Of a stretch of 64,000 nucleotides of DNA, positions 17,949 through 27,653 are shown in pieces. Positions within the stretch are counted from its first letter, which is position 1. Each line of letters starts with the position of its first letter. This DNA comes from Aquimarina algiphila (GTDB taxonomy: Bacteria > Bacteroidota > Bacteroidia > Flavobacteriales > Flavobacteriaceae). The notes beneath the pieces were generated by a model. The model did no database searches and was not told the DNA's origin. It worked only from the letters and a program-made list of their open reading frames with translations. Location of the stretch: assembly GCF_007489275.1 (NCBI RefSeq), contig NZ_VLNR01000016.1, positions 34,230-98,229 of the forward strand. The letters run 5' to 3'. A program made the position numbers and the translations under genes.

Positions 17949-18483
17949 AACATATATTAAAACTTGATAAAAAAATCAACCCATACTGGTCTACCTTGTT
18001 AATTCAGTATTGGACTATGTATGTTTTTATTAGGTTTTTCCTTTAATTGTAAAATTATACTGATAAGAAAAACCATTGAAGATCGCCCTACTACTGATTA
18101 TAAAATCTAAGTTCAAAAATGGGTAAAGAGTTCAGAAACTTTAGTTTAAGTAGATTTATCAAAATACATAAAAGAATTGTTCAACAAAAAATATAAGATT
18201 ATCAATAGGATAACCCAACTAGATGTTCTCTGGATATATTAAATACAATCTTAAAATTAATCTATTTTTTTAGAACAACTTTGTGAAAAATTGAAAAACA
18301 AAAAGACAATTACATTTTAGCCTTAATAACATAACCACTGTTTTTTCTGCTATTTAATCTGCTAAAAACAAACTATTTAGCCAATAAAAAGTTAAAATTT
18401 AAATGAGTTAAAATTTGACTTATCTGAGCAAATAAAAGCTTTATTACAGAATTATATTTGTTTTGAATTTACACAACAAAAAG
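17949..18483. other. 535-base intergenic stretch with a candidate promoter
   Basis: No gene was recognised; the frames are short and the composition is A-rich. TATATTTG at 18453-18460 fits the -7 motif (TAnnTTTG) and lies 24 bases before the small ORF at 18484. It is preceded by GAGTTAAAATTTGAC and by TGAGCAAATAAAA at about 18425. Confidence 0.4.
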
Positions 18484-18582
18484 ATGATGTTACAATTTCT
18501 ACACTTACTTGTAAGCGGATTTGCTTCTGGAGTCATCCTAGTAGTCACAAGAAGTATATTAAAGAAAAAAAATAGAAAGTAG
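18484..18582 (+). CDS. tiny hydrophobic protein (32 aa)
   Basis: A frame of 32 residues beginning MMLQFLHLLVSGFASGVILV and ending with a strongly basic tail (SILKKKNRK). One short hydrophobic helix plus a positive C-terminus suggests a membrane miniprotein. Support comes from a -7-like box just upstream and from the many similar miniproteins in this window. Without homologues this is only a candidate. Confidence 0.4.
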   Translation: MMLQFLHLLVSGFASGVILVVTRSILKKKNRK

Positions 18583-18681
18583 TCTTTATATACAATAGTA
18601 ATTAGTTACTATTTATATAGCTAATAAGATGTTAATCAGTAAGCATCTCAAAATAATTACTGTTCATTAAAAAAAATATTT

Positions 18682-19131
18682 ATGAAAACGTATTCTGAAG
18701 AAGTTGGAAACAAATTGAATGATTTATTAGAGAAAACCTATGATGCCGAAAAAGGCTTTAAAAAGGCAGCAGAGAATTCAGATCATGCTGGATTAAAGAA
18801 TTATTTCAGTCAGAAATCTCAAGAACGTAACAGCTTTGGACATGAATTAAAGTCTGAAATTAAAGCGTTTGGACAAGAAGTAGACAAAGGAGGAAGTCTT
18901 ACCGGCTCTTTACACCGTACTTGGATGGATGTCAAAGCTTTTGTATCTGCAGATAATGCAGAATCTATGTTAGAAGAAGCTATACGAGGAGAAGAGGCTG
19001 CCGTCAAAGAATATAGTGAAGTTCTTTCTCAAACCTCATTACCAACAAGCACACAAACTATACTAATGCAACAAAAAAATAGAATTGTAGATGGTTTATC
19101 TTCTATAAAAAGATTAGAAGACTTAAATTAA
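18682..19131 (+). CDS. PA2169-family four-helix-bundle protein (DUF2383-like)
   Basis: The 149-residue protein is entirely helical with the ferritin-like pattern of the PA2169 family. It starts EVGNKLNDLLEKTYDAEKGF, continues with helices around YFSQKSQERNSFGHELK and EAIRGEEAAVKEYSEVL, and has conserved acidic residues that could bind metal. No signal peptide is present. It is usually found among stress genes, as here. It converges with the DUF748 gene across a hairpin. Confidence 0.85.
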   Translation: MKTYSEEVGNKLNDLLEKTYDAEKGFKKAAENSDHAGLKNYFSQKSQERNSFGHELKSEIKAFGQEVDKGGSLTGSLHRTWMDVKAFVSADNAESMLEEAIRGEEAAVKEYSEVLSQTSLPTSTQTILMQQKNRIVDGLSSIKRLEDLN

Positions 19132-19149
19132 GATTATTTATTTCTTACA

Positions 19150-19224
19150 AAAAGATCTCTCGGGATGGCCACAATCAAAGTAATGGTTTACTTGGGTGAA
19201 ACAGACTTTTCTGAGAGGTCTTTT
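19150..19224. terminator. possible bidirectional terminator between convergent genes
   Basis: AAAAGATCTCTC at 19150-19161 and GAGAGGTCTTTT at 19213-19224 pair over 12 positions (one G-T pair) around a loop of about 50 bases that itself contains AAGTAA/TTACTT. The T-run at the right arm suits termination of the plus-strand gene. Confidence 0.45.
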
Positions 19225-19226
19225 CT

Positions 19227-20324
19227 TTACTTCGCTTTATCCGCAGCTTTTTTTGCATCTTCAAAATTTACAGAATTATCAGTCATCCCTTTAAAAGCTT
19301 TTATCCAAGCATTTTCAAAAATGTTAAATATCGCTACCCAAATATTACTCTCTACTGTATTTAAATCTCCTTCTAAAGGTACTTTGGTTGCCAATGTATT
19401 AGTTTTATGATTTTTTAATGCGAACTTAAAAAAACCAACAAATCCTTCCCACAAAGTATCTAGAAAGCCATCTTCTCTGCCAATAAGTCTAGCATCGGTG
19501 AGCATTGGTTTTACATATCCTTTTAAAAACCCATCAGCAATAGCAACTTCACTATAAACACTGTACTCTCCATTATTGAAATCAATACCTGCATAATGAT
19601 TTGTAAAATCATTTAACGATGTAACCTTAGCCTCTTCTAACGAAAAAGATATGTCTATATCAGGAATTGTTTTAACAAGATCCATTTTTCCATTTAGCTT
19701 TACGGTCCCACCTCCTATAGAAACTGCAGTCGCTTTTACTGAAGAAGGTAGTTCCTTATCTGTACGAGCAATATTACGTAAGTTTTTTGCTTCTAAATCA
19801 ATTTGATCTAAATGTAAATCTATATTAGGATTGGCAGATAATTGTACAAATGCTGCTTTACCATTAATAACTTCTAATCTATTAATATCAATAGGAACTA
19901 AATCTGTTAATGCCTTTGTCCAATCGTTTAATTCTGGATCTTCCAAATTATTTTTTTTATGATCCTCAAATATATATGTGAATTTTGGTCTCGTTAATAT
20001 AATCTCACTCACAATTTTCCCTTTGAATATTGATCTCCATTCGATTGAAATATCTGTTTTCTCAAAATCTAAAAATGAAACTTGAGATCCTACATCAATT
20101 TTATTTAGATACAGGCCATCAATCACATAAGCTCCTCTTAACAATGAAATATCGATATCCGTAACTTGACCATAATATCCAGGGATGTCAGCTAATACAT
20201 TATTTACATACTTTTTTACGTAATAAGGCAATAGCAATCTACCTATAATTAATATCATTGTAATAAGTACTGGTATAACAAACCTTTTATTTTTATATAA
20301 ACTTCTCTTTTTAGTCTCTTTCAT
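19227..20324 (-). CDS. DUF748 / AsmA-like membrane-anchored periplasmic protein
   Basis: The 365-residue protein has one N-terminal membrane helix (RFVIPVLITMILIIGRLLLPY). A periplasmic region follows with the repetitive short-strand pattern of AsmA/DUF748 proteins (for example YVIDGLYLNKIDVGSQVSF, FEKTDISIEWRS, VKLNGKMDLVKTIPDIDIS). Such proteins are thought to help lipids or proteins reach the outer membrane. This one is shorter than most AsmA homologues. It is transcribed toward the PA2169-like gene. Confidence 0.8.
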   Translation of the reverse strand: MKETKKRSLYKNKRFVIPVLITMILIIGRLLLPYYVKKYVNNVLADIPGYYGQVTDIDISLLRGAYVIDGLYLNKIDVGSQVSFLDFEKTDISIEWRSIFKGKIVSEIILTRPKFTYIFEDHKKNNLEDPELNDWTKALTDLVPIDINRLEVINGKAAFVQLSANPNIDLHLDQIDLEAKNLRNIARTDKELPSSVKATAVSIGGGTVKLNGKMDLVKTIPDIDISFSLEEAKVTSLNDFTNHYAGIDFNNGEYSVYSEVAIADGFLKGYVKPMLTDARLIGREDGFLDTLWEGFVGFFKFALKNHKTNTLATKVPLEGDLNTVESNIWVAIFNIFENAWIKAFKGMTDNSVNFEDAKKAADKAK

Positions 20325-20356
20325 ATTTTAAATAAGATTAAAATCCTTAAAACCAA

Positions 20357-20387
20357 AAAAAGAGATTGCCTAAAACAATCTCTTTTT
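20357..20387 (-). terminator. hairpin terminator after the DUF3332 gene
   Basis: Arms 20357-20368 and 20376-20387 are exact 12-bp complements with a 7-nt loop, rich in A on the left and T on the right. It lies downstream of the minus-strand DUF3332 stop. Confidence 0.75.
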
Positions 20388-20405
20388 AATAATTCGAAAT
20401 TAATT

Positions 20406-20987
20406 TTAATTATTTTCTGCAAGCAAGCAATCTTGATATGACACTATTTTGTGATCTAACAAAACTAACCCTTCATTACGAGGTATATTTGGATCTATTT
20501 TAACTTTTTCTCCATCAGGAAGATGAACAACAAAAAACCCTTCCTCAAAAGAAGAAAGTTTAATTACTTCTCCATTAGACTTAATGGCACTCCAGGATTT
20601 TAGAGAAGGACTGTATACTAAATCAAGTTTTTCTCCTTTTCTTTGACCATCAATGATATTAATTTGTAATCTGTTTTTGGTTGCCTTCATTTCAAAAGTG
20701 CTTCCGCCATGTTTAACAATTTGTGTTTCTTCATTCCCCTCATTCATTGCCAGTGGATTCGAACCACTCCAGAACTCAACTACATTAAAGATAATTACAT
20801 CTCCTAGAACGAACAAACCATAAACAGGTATAATATTTAACCCCCAAAATACAAGATTATTTACAAATCTACTATCACTTATATCATTATTCCAATCTTT
20901 TAATCCATTAAAAGCACTAAACGAACCTAAGCAACTTGAAAACAGAACTGATGCCGATAATACAAGACATATTGTTATTTTTTTCAT
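20406..20987 (-). CDS. DUF3332 lipoprotein-like protein
   Basis: The 193-residue product has a lipoprotein-like signal (MKKITICLVLSASVLFSSC). Next is GSFSAFNGLKDWNNDISDSR and a hydrophobic helix (NIIPVYGLFVLGDVIIFNVVEFW), which are hallmarks of DUF3332. The C-terminal part is a small beta domain (GSTFEMKATKNRLQINI, SSFEEGFFVVHLPDGE). Function is unknown. It lies downstream of the AraC gene at 21200 with a 212-base spacer. Confidence 0.8.
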   Translation of the reverse strand: MKKITICLVLSASVLFSSCLGSFSAFNGLKDWNNDISDSRFVNNLVFWGLNIIPVYGLFVLGDVIIFNVVEFWSGSNPLAMNEGNEETQIVKHGGSTFEMKATKNRLQINIIDGQRKGEKLDLVYSPSLKSWSAIKSNGEVIKLSSFEEGFFVVHLPDGEKVKIDPNIPRNEGLVLLDHKIVSYQDCLLAENN

Positions 20988-21199
20988 ACCGTGAAATTTA
21001 AATTTTATACAAAATTAATACTACAGTAGTCCCAGATTAACTCATATAAGTATTTGAATAACTCATTTACATATTGTTTAATAACATTTGAAAAACCGTA
21101 GGGTGAATAACATTTGGGAAGTTTTCAATAACTCAGATTCAGAATTATGGTCTGGAACTATTCTGAAAGTCAAACATAAAAGTCAAAATATTTTATCTA

Positions 21200-22225
21200 C
21201 TACTTTGTACTTGTCTTTTTTGATTTATACTCTTTAGGACTATAGTGATATTTCTTTTTAAAGATCTTACAGAAATAACTCCTACTTGTAAGCCCTACAG
21301 AATATACGATTTCTGAAATTGTTAAATCAGTAGACTGAATGAGTTTTTCTGCTTTTTCTAAACGCACATTTCTTACAAAATCAGAAACAGTTCTTTCAAA
21401 CATAAATTTAAAACCTTCCTGCAGTTTTGCAGGTGACAAACCAGATTCATGGCATAAAGTCTTAATACTATGCTGTATTTCTGGATACCTTTTTATGAAA
21501 TCACTCAATTCTGAGATCATTTTTAATTCATTCTTTAATAAACCACTGGTATTTAAATTATTATCGATTTCTAAACAAAATTTTTCTATTTGTTTTGCTA
21601 AGATGAGATAATACCTTCCTTTTTGAGATAATAATTCTGATATTTCGTTTGTATATTCTATACCAATAAGTAGCTTGAGCTGTTCTGCAATTTTTAGGCT
21701 GTAACTTCCAGAGTGAAAATGTTTAGGTGTATTATCAATATGCTGTAACAATTCCTGAAGTTTTTCACCAAATTGATTAGGCTTTTTGCTAAACTTATCA
21801 AAATACTCCCTTTTATTGACAAAGATAATATTCAATACCAATCGCTTTCCTCCAGGAATTAAGATTCGATTTTGCAATCCATTTCGACTATGAACCACTG
21901 CCGTTTGAAATTGATCTATTTGATGTATTTCATCAACATCTTCAAACTTATAAGAGCAGAAACCATCTAAACAATATAGAAATTGTAATGAATCGGTAGT
22001 AAAAGAATTTATTGGAAATTCTATATCATCAACTGTCAAAATATTAAAATCAAAAGCTTTTAATCCTTTTTGTAAACCTGTATATCGCACCTCTCCATAA
22101 CCAAATTGCTGCCCCAAAGTGAGCACATATATATCTTGCTCTTTTGTGATTTTTCCTTTGAATAAATCTTTGAGAGCATAAAGCTCTAAAGGAGCGGAAT
22201 CAAAATTTTTAGTCAAATTCTCCAT
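21200..22225 (-). CDS. AraC family transcriptional regulator (paralogue 2 of 4)
   Basis: The 341-residue protein ends with the AraC two-HTH domain. HESGLSPAKLQEGFKFMFER is the first recognition unit, then ISEIVYSVGLTSRSYFCKIF and YHYSPKEYK. The N-terminal domain contains GYGEVRYTGLQKGLKAFDF and LDGFCSYKF in the same positions as the other three regulators here, but it is the most divergent of the set (the FDWGV motif is changed to LQKGL). It is divergent from the SRAP-like gene across 239 bases and may regulate it. Confidence 0.92.
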   Translation of the reverse strand: MENLTKNFDSAPLELYALKDLFKGKITKEQDIYVLTLGQQFGYGEVRYTGLQKGLKAFDFNILTVDDIEFPINSFTTDSLQFLYCLDGFCSYKFEDVDEIHQIDQFQTAVVHSRNGLQNRILIPGGKRLVLNIIFVNKREYFDKFSKKPNQFGEKLQELLQHIDNTPKHFHSGSYSLKIAEQLKLLIGIEYTNEISELLSQKGRYYLILAKQIEKFCLEIDNNLNTSGLLKNELKMISELSDFIKRYPEIQHSIKTLCHESGLSPAKLQEGFKFMFERTVSDFVRNVRLEKAEKLIQSTDLTISEIVYSVGLTSRSYFCKIFKKKYHYSPKEYKSKKTSTK

Positions 22226-22464
22226 ACATCTTTTTTAGAATATTAAATTTTGATTTTCAATCAGTTAACCAATTGAATTCTTACAAAGCTAATAGGTATT
22301 GACTCATAAGTTTAACGTTTTTGGTGTTTTCTATACCTCATTTGCACAAAAATTAAACAATTACTAATTTTAACCGTTATAACGTTCAAATGCGTTACTA
22401 TTTAAACGGTACGAGGTAAGGTAGTTATTGATTTTTTGTTTACTTGCACGAGTAATTCTGAATA

Positions 22465-23166
22465 ATGTATAAAAAAATTTCAAATATTGCAGAGAGAGAA
22501 CTCATCGAAAAAGAACTAGGCATCAAGTATAAGTTCCCAAAACTATATACTCCTAATCCTATTATTGATGGTACAGAAGAGGCCACATTATCAGTAATTA
22601 CAATAGATGACCCTAACAATATATCGTACGCAATTTGGGGACTTTTACCTAATAATTATGAAGATGATTGGTCTGATTTTCAAAAGGTACTAAATACACT
22701 AAGTGTTTCAAAAGAGAATTTAAATTCTAATGGAATATTTCAGGAACCCTATCATAATAGACGTTGCGTTATTATTGTTACTGGATTTTTTATTTATCAC
22801 TTATCTCATGGTTCTCTATATCCTTATTATGTATATTTGGCTTCTAAAAAGCCCTTTTATCTAGCGGGAATTTATAATATACTTGAGGATGGTTTTATTA
22901 CCTGCTCTATGTTGATGACAAAAGCTACTGGAATCGTAAATAAAATCCAAAACTTAAATACAAATATGCCTGTTATTATCTCAGAGAATTTATATGATAC
23001 TTGGTTAGACTCTCATGCTAATATGGATGAAATTAGTCATATCCTAAATCATCAAAATACTTTGGAATTGAAAGCGCATCCTATAGCCAAAGAGTTTTTT
23101 AAGAATGATATATTATATGATTCTATGCTTGACCCTATATACTATAAGGACATCCCCCTACCATAA
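22465..23166 (+). CDS. SRAP (YedK/HMCES)-like protein lacking the catalytic residues
   Basis: The 233-residue product aligns by motif with the SOS-response-associated peptidase fold: an AIWGLLP segment near 56-62, NRRCVIIVTGFFIY near 98-111, YYVYLASKKPFYLAGIY near 121-137 and NMPVII near 167-172. In active members Cys2 forms a thiazolidine bond with abasic DNA, helped by a Glu in GFYEW and a His just before RMPV. Here residue 2 is Tyr, the Glu position is Ile110 and the His position is Gln162. Upstream in-frame stops fix the ATG, so the missing Cys is real. It may be a DNA-binding or regulatory relic; the fold call is by motif, not alignment. Confidence 0.72.
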   Translation: MYKKISNIAERELIEKELGIKYKFPKLYTPNPIIDGTEEATLSVITIDDPNNISYAIWGLLPNNYEDDWSDFQKVLNTLSVSKENLNSNGIFQEPYHNRRCVIIVTGFFIYHLSHGSLYPYYVYLASKKPFYLAGIYNILEDGFITCSMLMTKATGIVNKIQNLNTNMPVIISENLYDTWLDSHANMDEISHILNHQNTLELKAHPIAKEFFKNDILYDSMLDPIYYKDIPLP

Positions 23167-23168
23167 CA

Positions 23169-23566
<398 letters not shown>

Positions 23567-23712
23567 TTATATAGTTCTGATTTAGATTGGGGTAATTTTA
23601 TCTTTTAATCAAAACCTGATAGTATTTTATACTATTGGGTTTACATTTAAGAAATAAATTAAAATAGAAAACAGATATGTATTTAATTCAAAAGAGTAAT
23701 TTATTAACGTTA

Positions 23713-24732
23713 TTACTTTGTTTTGATCTTTTTTCTATAATCGGTAGGCAAAATCCCATATCGTTCAAAAAAAATCTTAGAAAAATAACTTCTACTTTTG
23801 AATCCTATGTTGTATACGATTTCTGAAATAGAATCGTTAGTATTTTTTATATAATCTCTTGAAATTTCAAGTTTTAACTGCCTTATATACTCATTCACAG
23901 ATTTTGAATACAGAACTCTAAAACCAAGTTGTAATTTCTTAGAACTCATGGCAGCTTTCGTTGCCAAAGATTGTACTGATAATGGCTCTGAGATATTATC
24001 AATAATATAACCAGACAAATTGTGAATTTTTTTGATATCCTCTTTGGAAAGTGATTCAGGCAATGCTAAGCCGTTTTCATAATTGTTATGCTCCAACATC
24101 TGCATTGCCATAATCAGATTGAGCTGCCCCTCAATCGAAAGTGTACGTACAATACCACTTTCATAACTTTCTTGTAGTTGTTTAACCTGATCCGCTATCT
24201 TAAGGTTATAATTACCAAAATGTTTATATGGCGATTTTTCATTTTCTTCATTAAAAGCAGAGAATAAACTTTTGCTTAAATAAGATAAGTTATTATTCTT
24301 TTTCTTAGCATACTCACCTGGTAGTACATAAATAAAATTGACTTTAACAGTAGCTGTTTTAGGAAAAACATAGGTTTCTTTAGAAAATTTCTGTGTTGAT
24401 ATAATTATGTTTTGATAACGCTCAAAAGTATATGGTCTTTCCTCTGTATTATTAGTGTAATTGAGTTTGCCTTCTGATATAAAAATAAATTCTATTGGAT
24501 TGGCTTTTCCAATAGTAAATACAATTTTAGTGTCTTGGACAAAACTAACATCATAATCAACCAACGAAACTCCCCAATCAAAGGCAATACTACGTACAAT
24601 TCCTTTTCCTAGTTCATTATCAAACTCCAAAACGTGTTCTCCCCATTGATTAGTTAATTTTCCTTTCAAATGAACATTTAGTTGTTCTAAAATTTCAACA
24701 CCATCTATACTATGTATCTCAATTTTCTGCAT
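23713..24732 (-). CDS. AraC family transcriptional regulator (paralogue 3 of 4)
   Basis: The 339-residue protein has the AraC C-terminal domain (SVQSLATKAAMSSKKLQLGF, then ISEIVYNIGFKSRSYFSKIF and YGILPTDYRKK). The N-terminal sensor-like domain has NQWGEHVLEFD, GIVRSIAFDWGVSLVDYDV and NPIEFIFISEG, clearly matching the first regulator of this window (7362-8426) in order and spacing. It is cytosolic with unknown ligand. It lies in tandem, on the same strand, with a fourth paralogue 177 bases upstream. Confidence 0.93.
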   Translation of the reverse strand: MQKIEIHSIDGVEILEQLNVHLKGKLTNQWGEHVLEFDNELGKGIVRSIAFDWGVSLVDYDVSFVQDTKIVFTIGKANPIEFIFISEGKLNYTNNTEERPYTFERYQNIIISTQKFSKETYVFPKTATVKVNFIYVLPGEYAKKKNNNLSYLSKSLFSAFNEENEKSPYKHFGNYNLKIADQVKQLQESYESGIVRTLSIEGQLNLIMAMQMLEHNNYENGLALPESLSKEDIKKIHNLSGYIIDNISEPLSVQSLATKAAMSSKKLQLGFRVLYSKSVNEYIRQLKLEISRDYIKNTNDSISEIVYNIGFKSRSYFSKIFFERYGILPTDYRKKIKTK

Positions 24733-24909
24733 TCTCTTACAAATTCTATGCTGTACTTTATACTTTGTGCAAAGAAATTAGATTTAGAGTAAACAGATTA
24801 ACAATTTTGAAACATATACTAACACTATTGATCAGTTTACATCCTATAAATAGTGAATTTTAGAAGATCAGAAGAGTTCTATTAAATATTTTATTAACCT
24901 TGACCACAT

Positions 24910-25953
24910 TTATGCAGATTTAGACTTCTCTTTTTTATTTCGCACCTGATTTAAGTATTGTTTTGGATTTACACCAAAACGTTTTTTGAATAGTTTTGCA
25001 AAATAACTTCTGGAATTAATCCCTACTTTATAAGTTATCTCGGTAATATTAAGATTAGAAGATTCAAGCAAATCTTTAGCGGTTTCTATTCTAAAGTTTT
25101 TGATATACTCGTTTACTGATGTTTTATAAAGTTGTTTAAACCCATTTTGCAATGTATTTTGATTCAGTCCTACACGCTTTGCTATATCTATAATATTGCC
25201 TATACTATCAATTTCCTCTTTAATTATAGATACAGCATCTTCTATACTTTCGATAGTAGCTTGTCGTAGAATTAATCTTTTATCTGGTTCATTAAGGTCA
25301 TCAAGATATTGTTGTAATTGATGAGTTAATATTTCATATGCCTTTCCTTCCAGATATACTTGTCTCATAAAACCAGTGAGCTCACATTCTGTAAATTCTG
25401 AAATAAATTTAGAAATCTCCAGACTATAATAATTTTTGTAGTAAAATTGATTGATCCCATTTACATCTCTAAACAACTCTATAAGATCTTCGTTCATATT
25501 AGGTAAAAAAGATTCTATTTTTTCCTCAAAAAGTTTTCTGTTGATCTCTAAACTAAAAATACAAATCGGAGTATTAGCAGGAATTTTAAAAAGATGATTA
25601 TTCTTTGATGTACTAGAAAGCATAACATTTTCTAGTCGCCTTATTTCACTAAACTCATCACTATTTTCAAACTTATGATAAAAACCTGACTCTCTATTGA
25701 ACATAATTTTTAGAGGGTGAATAGTTCCTTTTTTTAATTCAAAATGAAACTCTTTTTTTAGTAAATAATCTGTTTCGATAACCCCTACTCCAAAATCAAA
25801 CTGATAAGATCGCATATATCCAGAACCAAATTCTTCAGGTAATCGCACACAATATTCGTGATGAGAATTCTCATAATCTATACCAAGACTATCAGCCAAA
25901 TCAATAACCAAATTTTTCACATGATGGTCTTGTGCTTCTATTTTTTTCTTCAT
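24910..25953 (-). CDS. AraC family transcriptional regulator (paralogue 4 of 4)
   Basis: The 347-residue protein carries the AraC HTH pair (IDIAKRVGLNQNTLQNGFKQ, then ITEITYKVGINSRSYFAKLF and FGVNPKQYLNQ). Its N-terminal domain has HHEYCVRLPEEFGSGYMRSY, FDFGVGVIE and HPLKIMF at the same relative positions as its three paralogues. The C-terminal tail is Lys/Glu rich. The tandem arrangement with paralogue 3 suggests local duplication and divergence. Confidence 0.93.
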   Translation of the reverse strand: MKKKIEAQDHHVKNLVIDLADSLGIDYENSHHEYCVRLPEEFGSGYMRSYQFDFGVGVIETDYLLKKEFHFELKKGTIHPLKIMFNRESGFYHKFENSDEFSEIRRLENVMLSSTSKNNHLFKIPANTPICIFSLEINRKLFEEKIESFLPNMNEDLIELFRDVNGINQFYYKNYYSLEISKFISEFTECELTGFMRQVYLEGKAYEILTHQLQQYLDDLNEPDKRLILRQATIESIEDAVSIIKEEIDSIGNIIDIAKRVGLNQNTLQNGFKQLYKTSVNEYIKNFRIETAKDLLESSNLNITEITYKVGINSRSYFAKLFKKRFGVNPKQYLNQVRNKKEKSKSA

Positions 25954-26159
25954 CTACCTTTATTATTGACAGGAATAAGTATAAAGGTACTTTTAATTTA
26001 ATTAATTTAAAGAAAAAAAACTCATATACTGTAATGGAGTTAACAATCTTAGTGATACAGTTAATAGAATACTTAGTATTTTAAGAAATTTACAGTGTAA
26101 AAATTTGAAAATCAAATTGCTCTAGAGTAAAGAGCCATTACTAATTAAAAACAATTACC

Positions 26160-26324
26160 ATGTTACGTTACACTATTATCTTTGTAATTCTTGCAATTGT
26201 TGCAGGAGTATTCGGTTTTGGAGGTATTGCAGCAGGAGCTGCCAGTATTGCCAAAATCTTATTTTTTATATTTATCGTACTGTTTATTTTATCTCTCATA
26301 TTTGGTAAAAGATTCAAAGCATAA
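26160..26324 (+). CDS. DUF1328-like small membrane protein (54 aa)
   Basis: The 54-residue product has two helices: [20 protein letters not shown], a loop with [12 protein letters not shown], then [20 protein letters not shown]. This is the DUF1328/YtjA pattern seen in stress operons of many bacteria. A 21-bp spacer links it to the small lipoprotein gene that follows. Confidence 0.85.
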   Translation: MLRYTIIFVILAIVAGVFGFGGIAAGAASIAKILFFIFIVLFILSLIFGKRFKA

Positions 26325-26345
26325 CTCACTTTTAATTTAATAATC

Positions 26346-26525
26346 ATGAAAAAAATAATATTATCATTTGCAGCACTTTGCTTAATTGTTGCTAGCACTA
26401 GTTGTAGAGAAAAGAAAAGCACAGGAGAAAAAGTAGAAGATGCAGTAGAAGAAGTAGGTGATGCAGTAGAAGAAGGTGCAGAAGAGGTAAAAGATGCCGT
26501 TGAAGATGTTACTGATGATAATTAA
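26346..26525 (+). CDS. small lipoprotein with acidic amphipathic repeats
   Basis: The 59-residue product has a lipoprotein signal (MKKIILSFAALCLIVASTSC, Cys20). A mature region follows of about 40 residues with the repeated motif (V)EDAVEEVGDAVEEGAEEVKD, an acidic helix repeat like those in YtxH or LEA-type proteins. It probably covers or spaces the membrane under osmotic stress; the function is inferred. It sits in line with the DUF1328-like gene. Confidence 0.75.
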   Translation: MKKIILSFAALCLIVASTSCREKKSTGEKVEDAVEEVGDAVEEGAEEVKDAVEDVTDDN

Positions 26526-26611
26526 TCTTAATCGATCAATGCACTACTTACAAACAGGTAATTACTTAATGGATTACCTGTTTAAACTATTCTTTGTATA
26601 AATTGAGAGTT

Positions 26612-26746
26612 ATGTCAAGATTAGAAAAGGTGTTTCGTTATAACTTCGGGTATAAAAAAATAACAATCCATACTATCTTTTTCTTTTTTCTGTTATTTTT
26701 CTTAATATGTTTCTACTTTCTAATCATTTTTAACATCCCAGAATAA
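26612..26746 (+). CDS. small single-pass membrane protein (44 aa)
   Basis: A 44-residue frame MSRLEKVFRYNFGYKKITIH followed by a very Phe/Leu/Ile-rich helix (FFFFLLFFLICFYFLIIF) and NIPE. A positive head and one helix suggest an inner-membrane miniprotein. It lies 14 bp upstream of the next gene, supporting co-transcription. No family is recognised. Confidence 0.55.
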   Translation: MSRLEKVFRYNFGYKKITIHTIFFFFLLFFLICFYFLIIFNIPE

Positions 26747-26760
26747 TTAATAATAAATTA

Positions 26761-27096
26761 ATGGAATCAAGTTTTGATACCAACGAAAATAAATATAAAG
26801 AAATTTATAAAAAGAAAGGATATACGTCAAATTATATATTACATCAAAATAAACTCGTCGATGTTTCAGATTCGAAAGAATTTAAACCCCATGAAGTTTA
26901 TGTAGTCGCAAGATACCTGTTTGAAGGAATCAAAAATCCGACGGATACTTCTGTTTTATACATACTAAAAACTATCAGCGGATCGAAAGGTACTTTCTTA
27001 CAAAGAAATAATCTAAAAAAAGACCGAGATTTGGCAGTAAGCTTCTTTGATAAAATACCTCAGAAAAACATCTCGAAAGAAGATAATTTACTTTAA
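26761..27096 (+). CDS. small protein of the family often called phosphoribosylpyrophosphate synthetase (misnomer)
   Basis: The 111-residue protein resembles a small Bacteroidetes family in which KKGYTSNYILHQNKLVDVSD precedes HEVYVVARYLFEGIKNPTDT and SVLYILKT. These short proteins carry the PRPP synthetase name in databases but are far too small to be that enzyme. It is soluble with no visible active site. Function is unknown; it sits in the stress island directly after a miniprotein gene. Confidence 0.6.
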   Translation: MESSFDTNENKYKEIYKKKGYTSNYILHQNKLVDVSDSKEFKPHEVYVVARYLFEGIKNPTDTSVLYILKTISGSKGTFLQRNNLKKDRDLAVSFFDKIPQKNISKEDNLL

Positions 27097-27125
27097 TTCA
27101 GAATAAAAAATTAAATACATTGTTT

Positions 27126-27570
27126 TTATAATAAACTTCTGAAAATACTTGCCATATCAGAATCAGTTATGCTCATAAAATCAGAAGGGTTTTTAATTTG
27201 ATAAAACTTATCTCCTACAGTTATAATAGGAAATAAAACTACCTCTGGATGATTTTTAATCATTTTTATCCTAATTTTCTGGTTTGAGTTCAACTTGTGG
27301 ATCATACAACTTTCTGTAGTTGGAAATTCTTTCTGGGTCAAGTCTGAAATTTCCAAATCAATACCATCTGCGACTTCCAACCATTGTCTCTTGTAACATT
27401 AGTTTTTTAAGTGCCAATAACCAAAATATCTTTTTCAGAGTTGCATACGTAACTGTAAGTTTACCTGCTAATGAAGTACCAGAGTTATAAATTAGTGTAA
27501 TTTTATTTTTATCGTTAGAAATGATGCCTATAATGTTTAAATTTTTACTTTTAATAAAAATAAAAAACAC
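27126..27570 (-). pseudogene. disrupted ArsC-like (thioredoxin-fold) protein
   Basis: Read on the minus strand, three frames together give an ArsC/Spx-like protein of the flavobacterial kind: IIGIISNDKNKITLIYNSGT, then KLTVTYATLKK in frame 1; DILVIGT, an in-frame TAA (27407-27409) and KTNVTRD in frame 2; then WLEVADGIDLEISDL to the end in frame 3. Shifts fall near 27430-27435 and 27383-27386. The expected start ATG seems to be ATA (27529-27531). Several lesions together argue for true decay rather than a sequencing error. The family call is by resemblance. Confidence 0.65.
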
Positions 27571-27653
27571 TATCGAATTTAGCAGCCCAATTATAAATAG
27601 TAACTCACTTAAAACACTATAGCAATTGTATACTCATTTAAAACATTATTAAT

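Noticed and set aside
26761..27096. PRPP synthetase function for the 111-residue protein
   Set aside because: It is about a third of the size of the real enzyme and lacks its PRPP-binding motif; the name is a database artefact.
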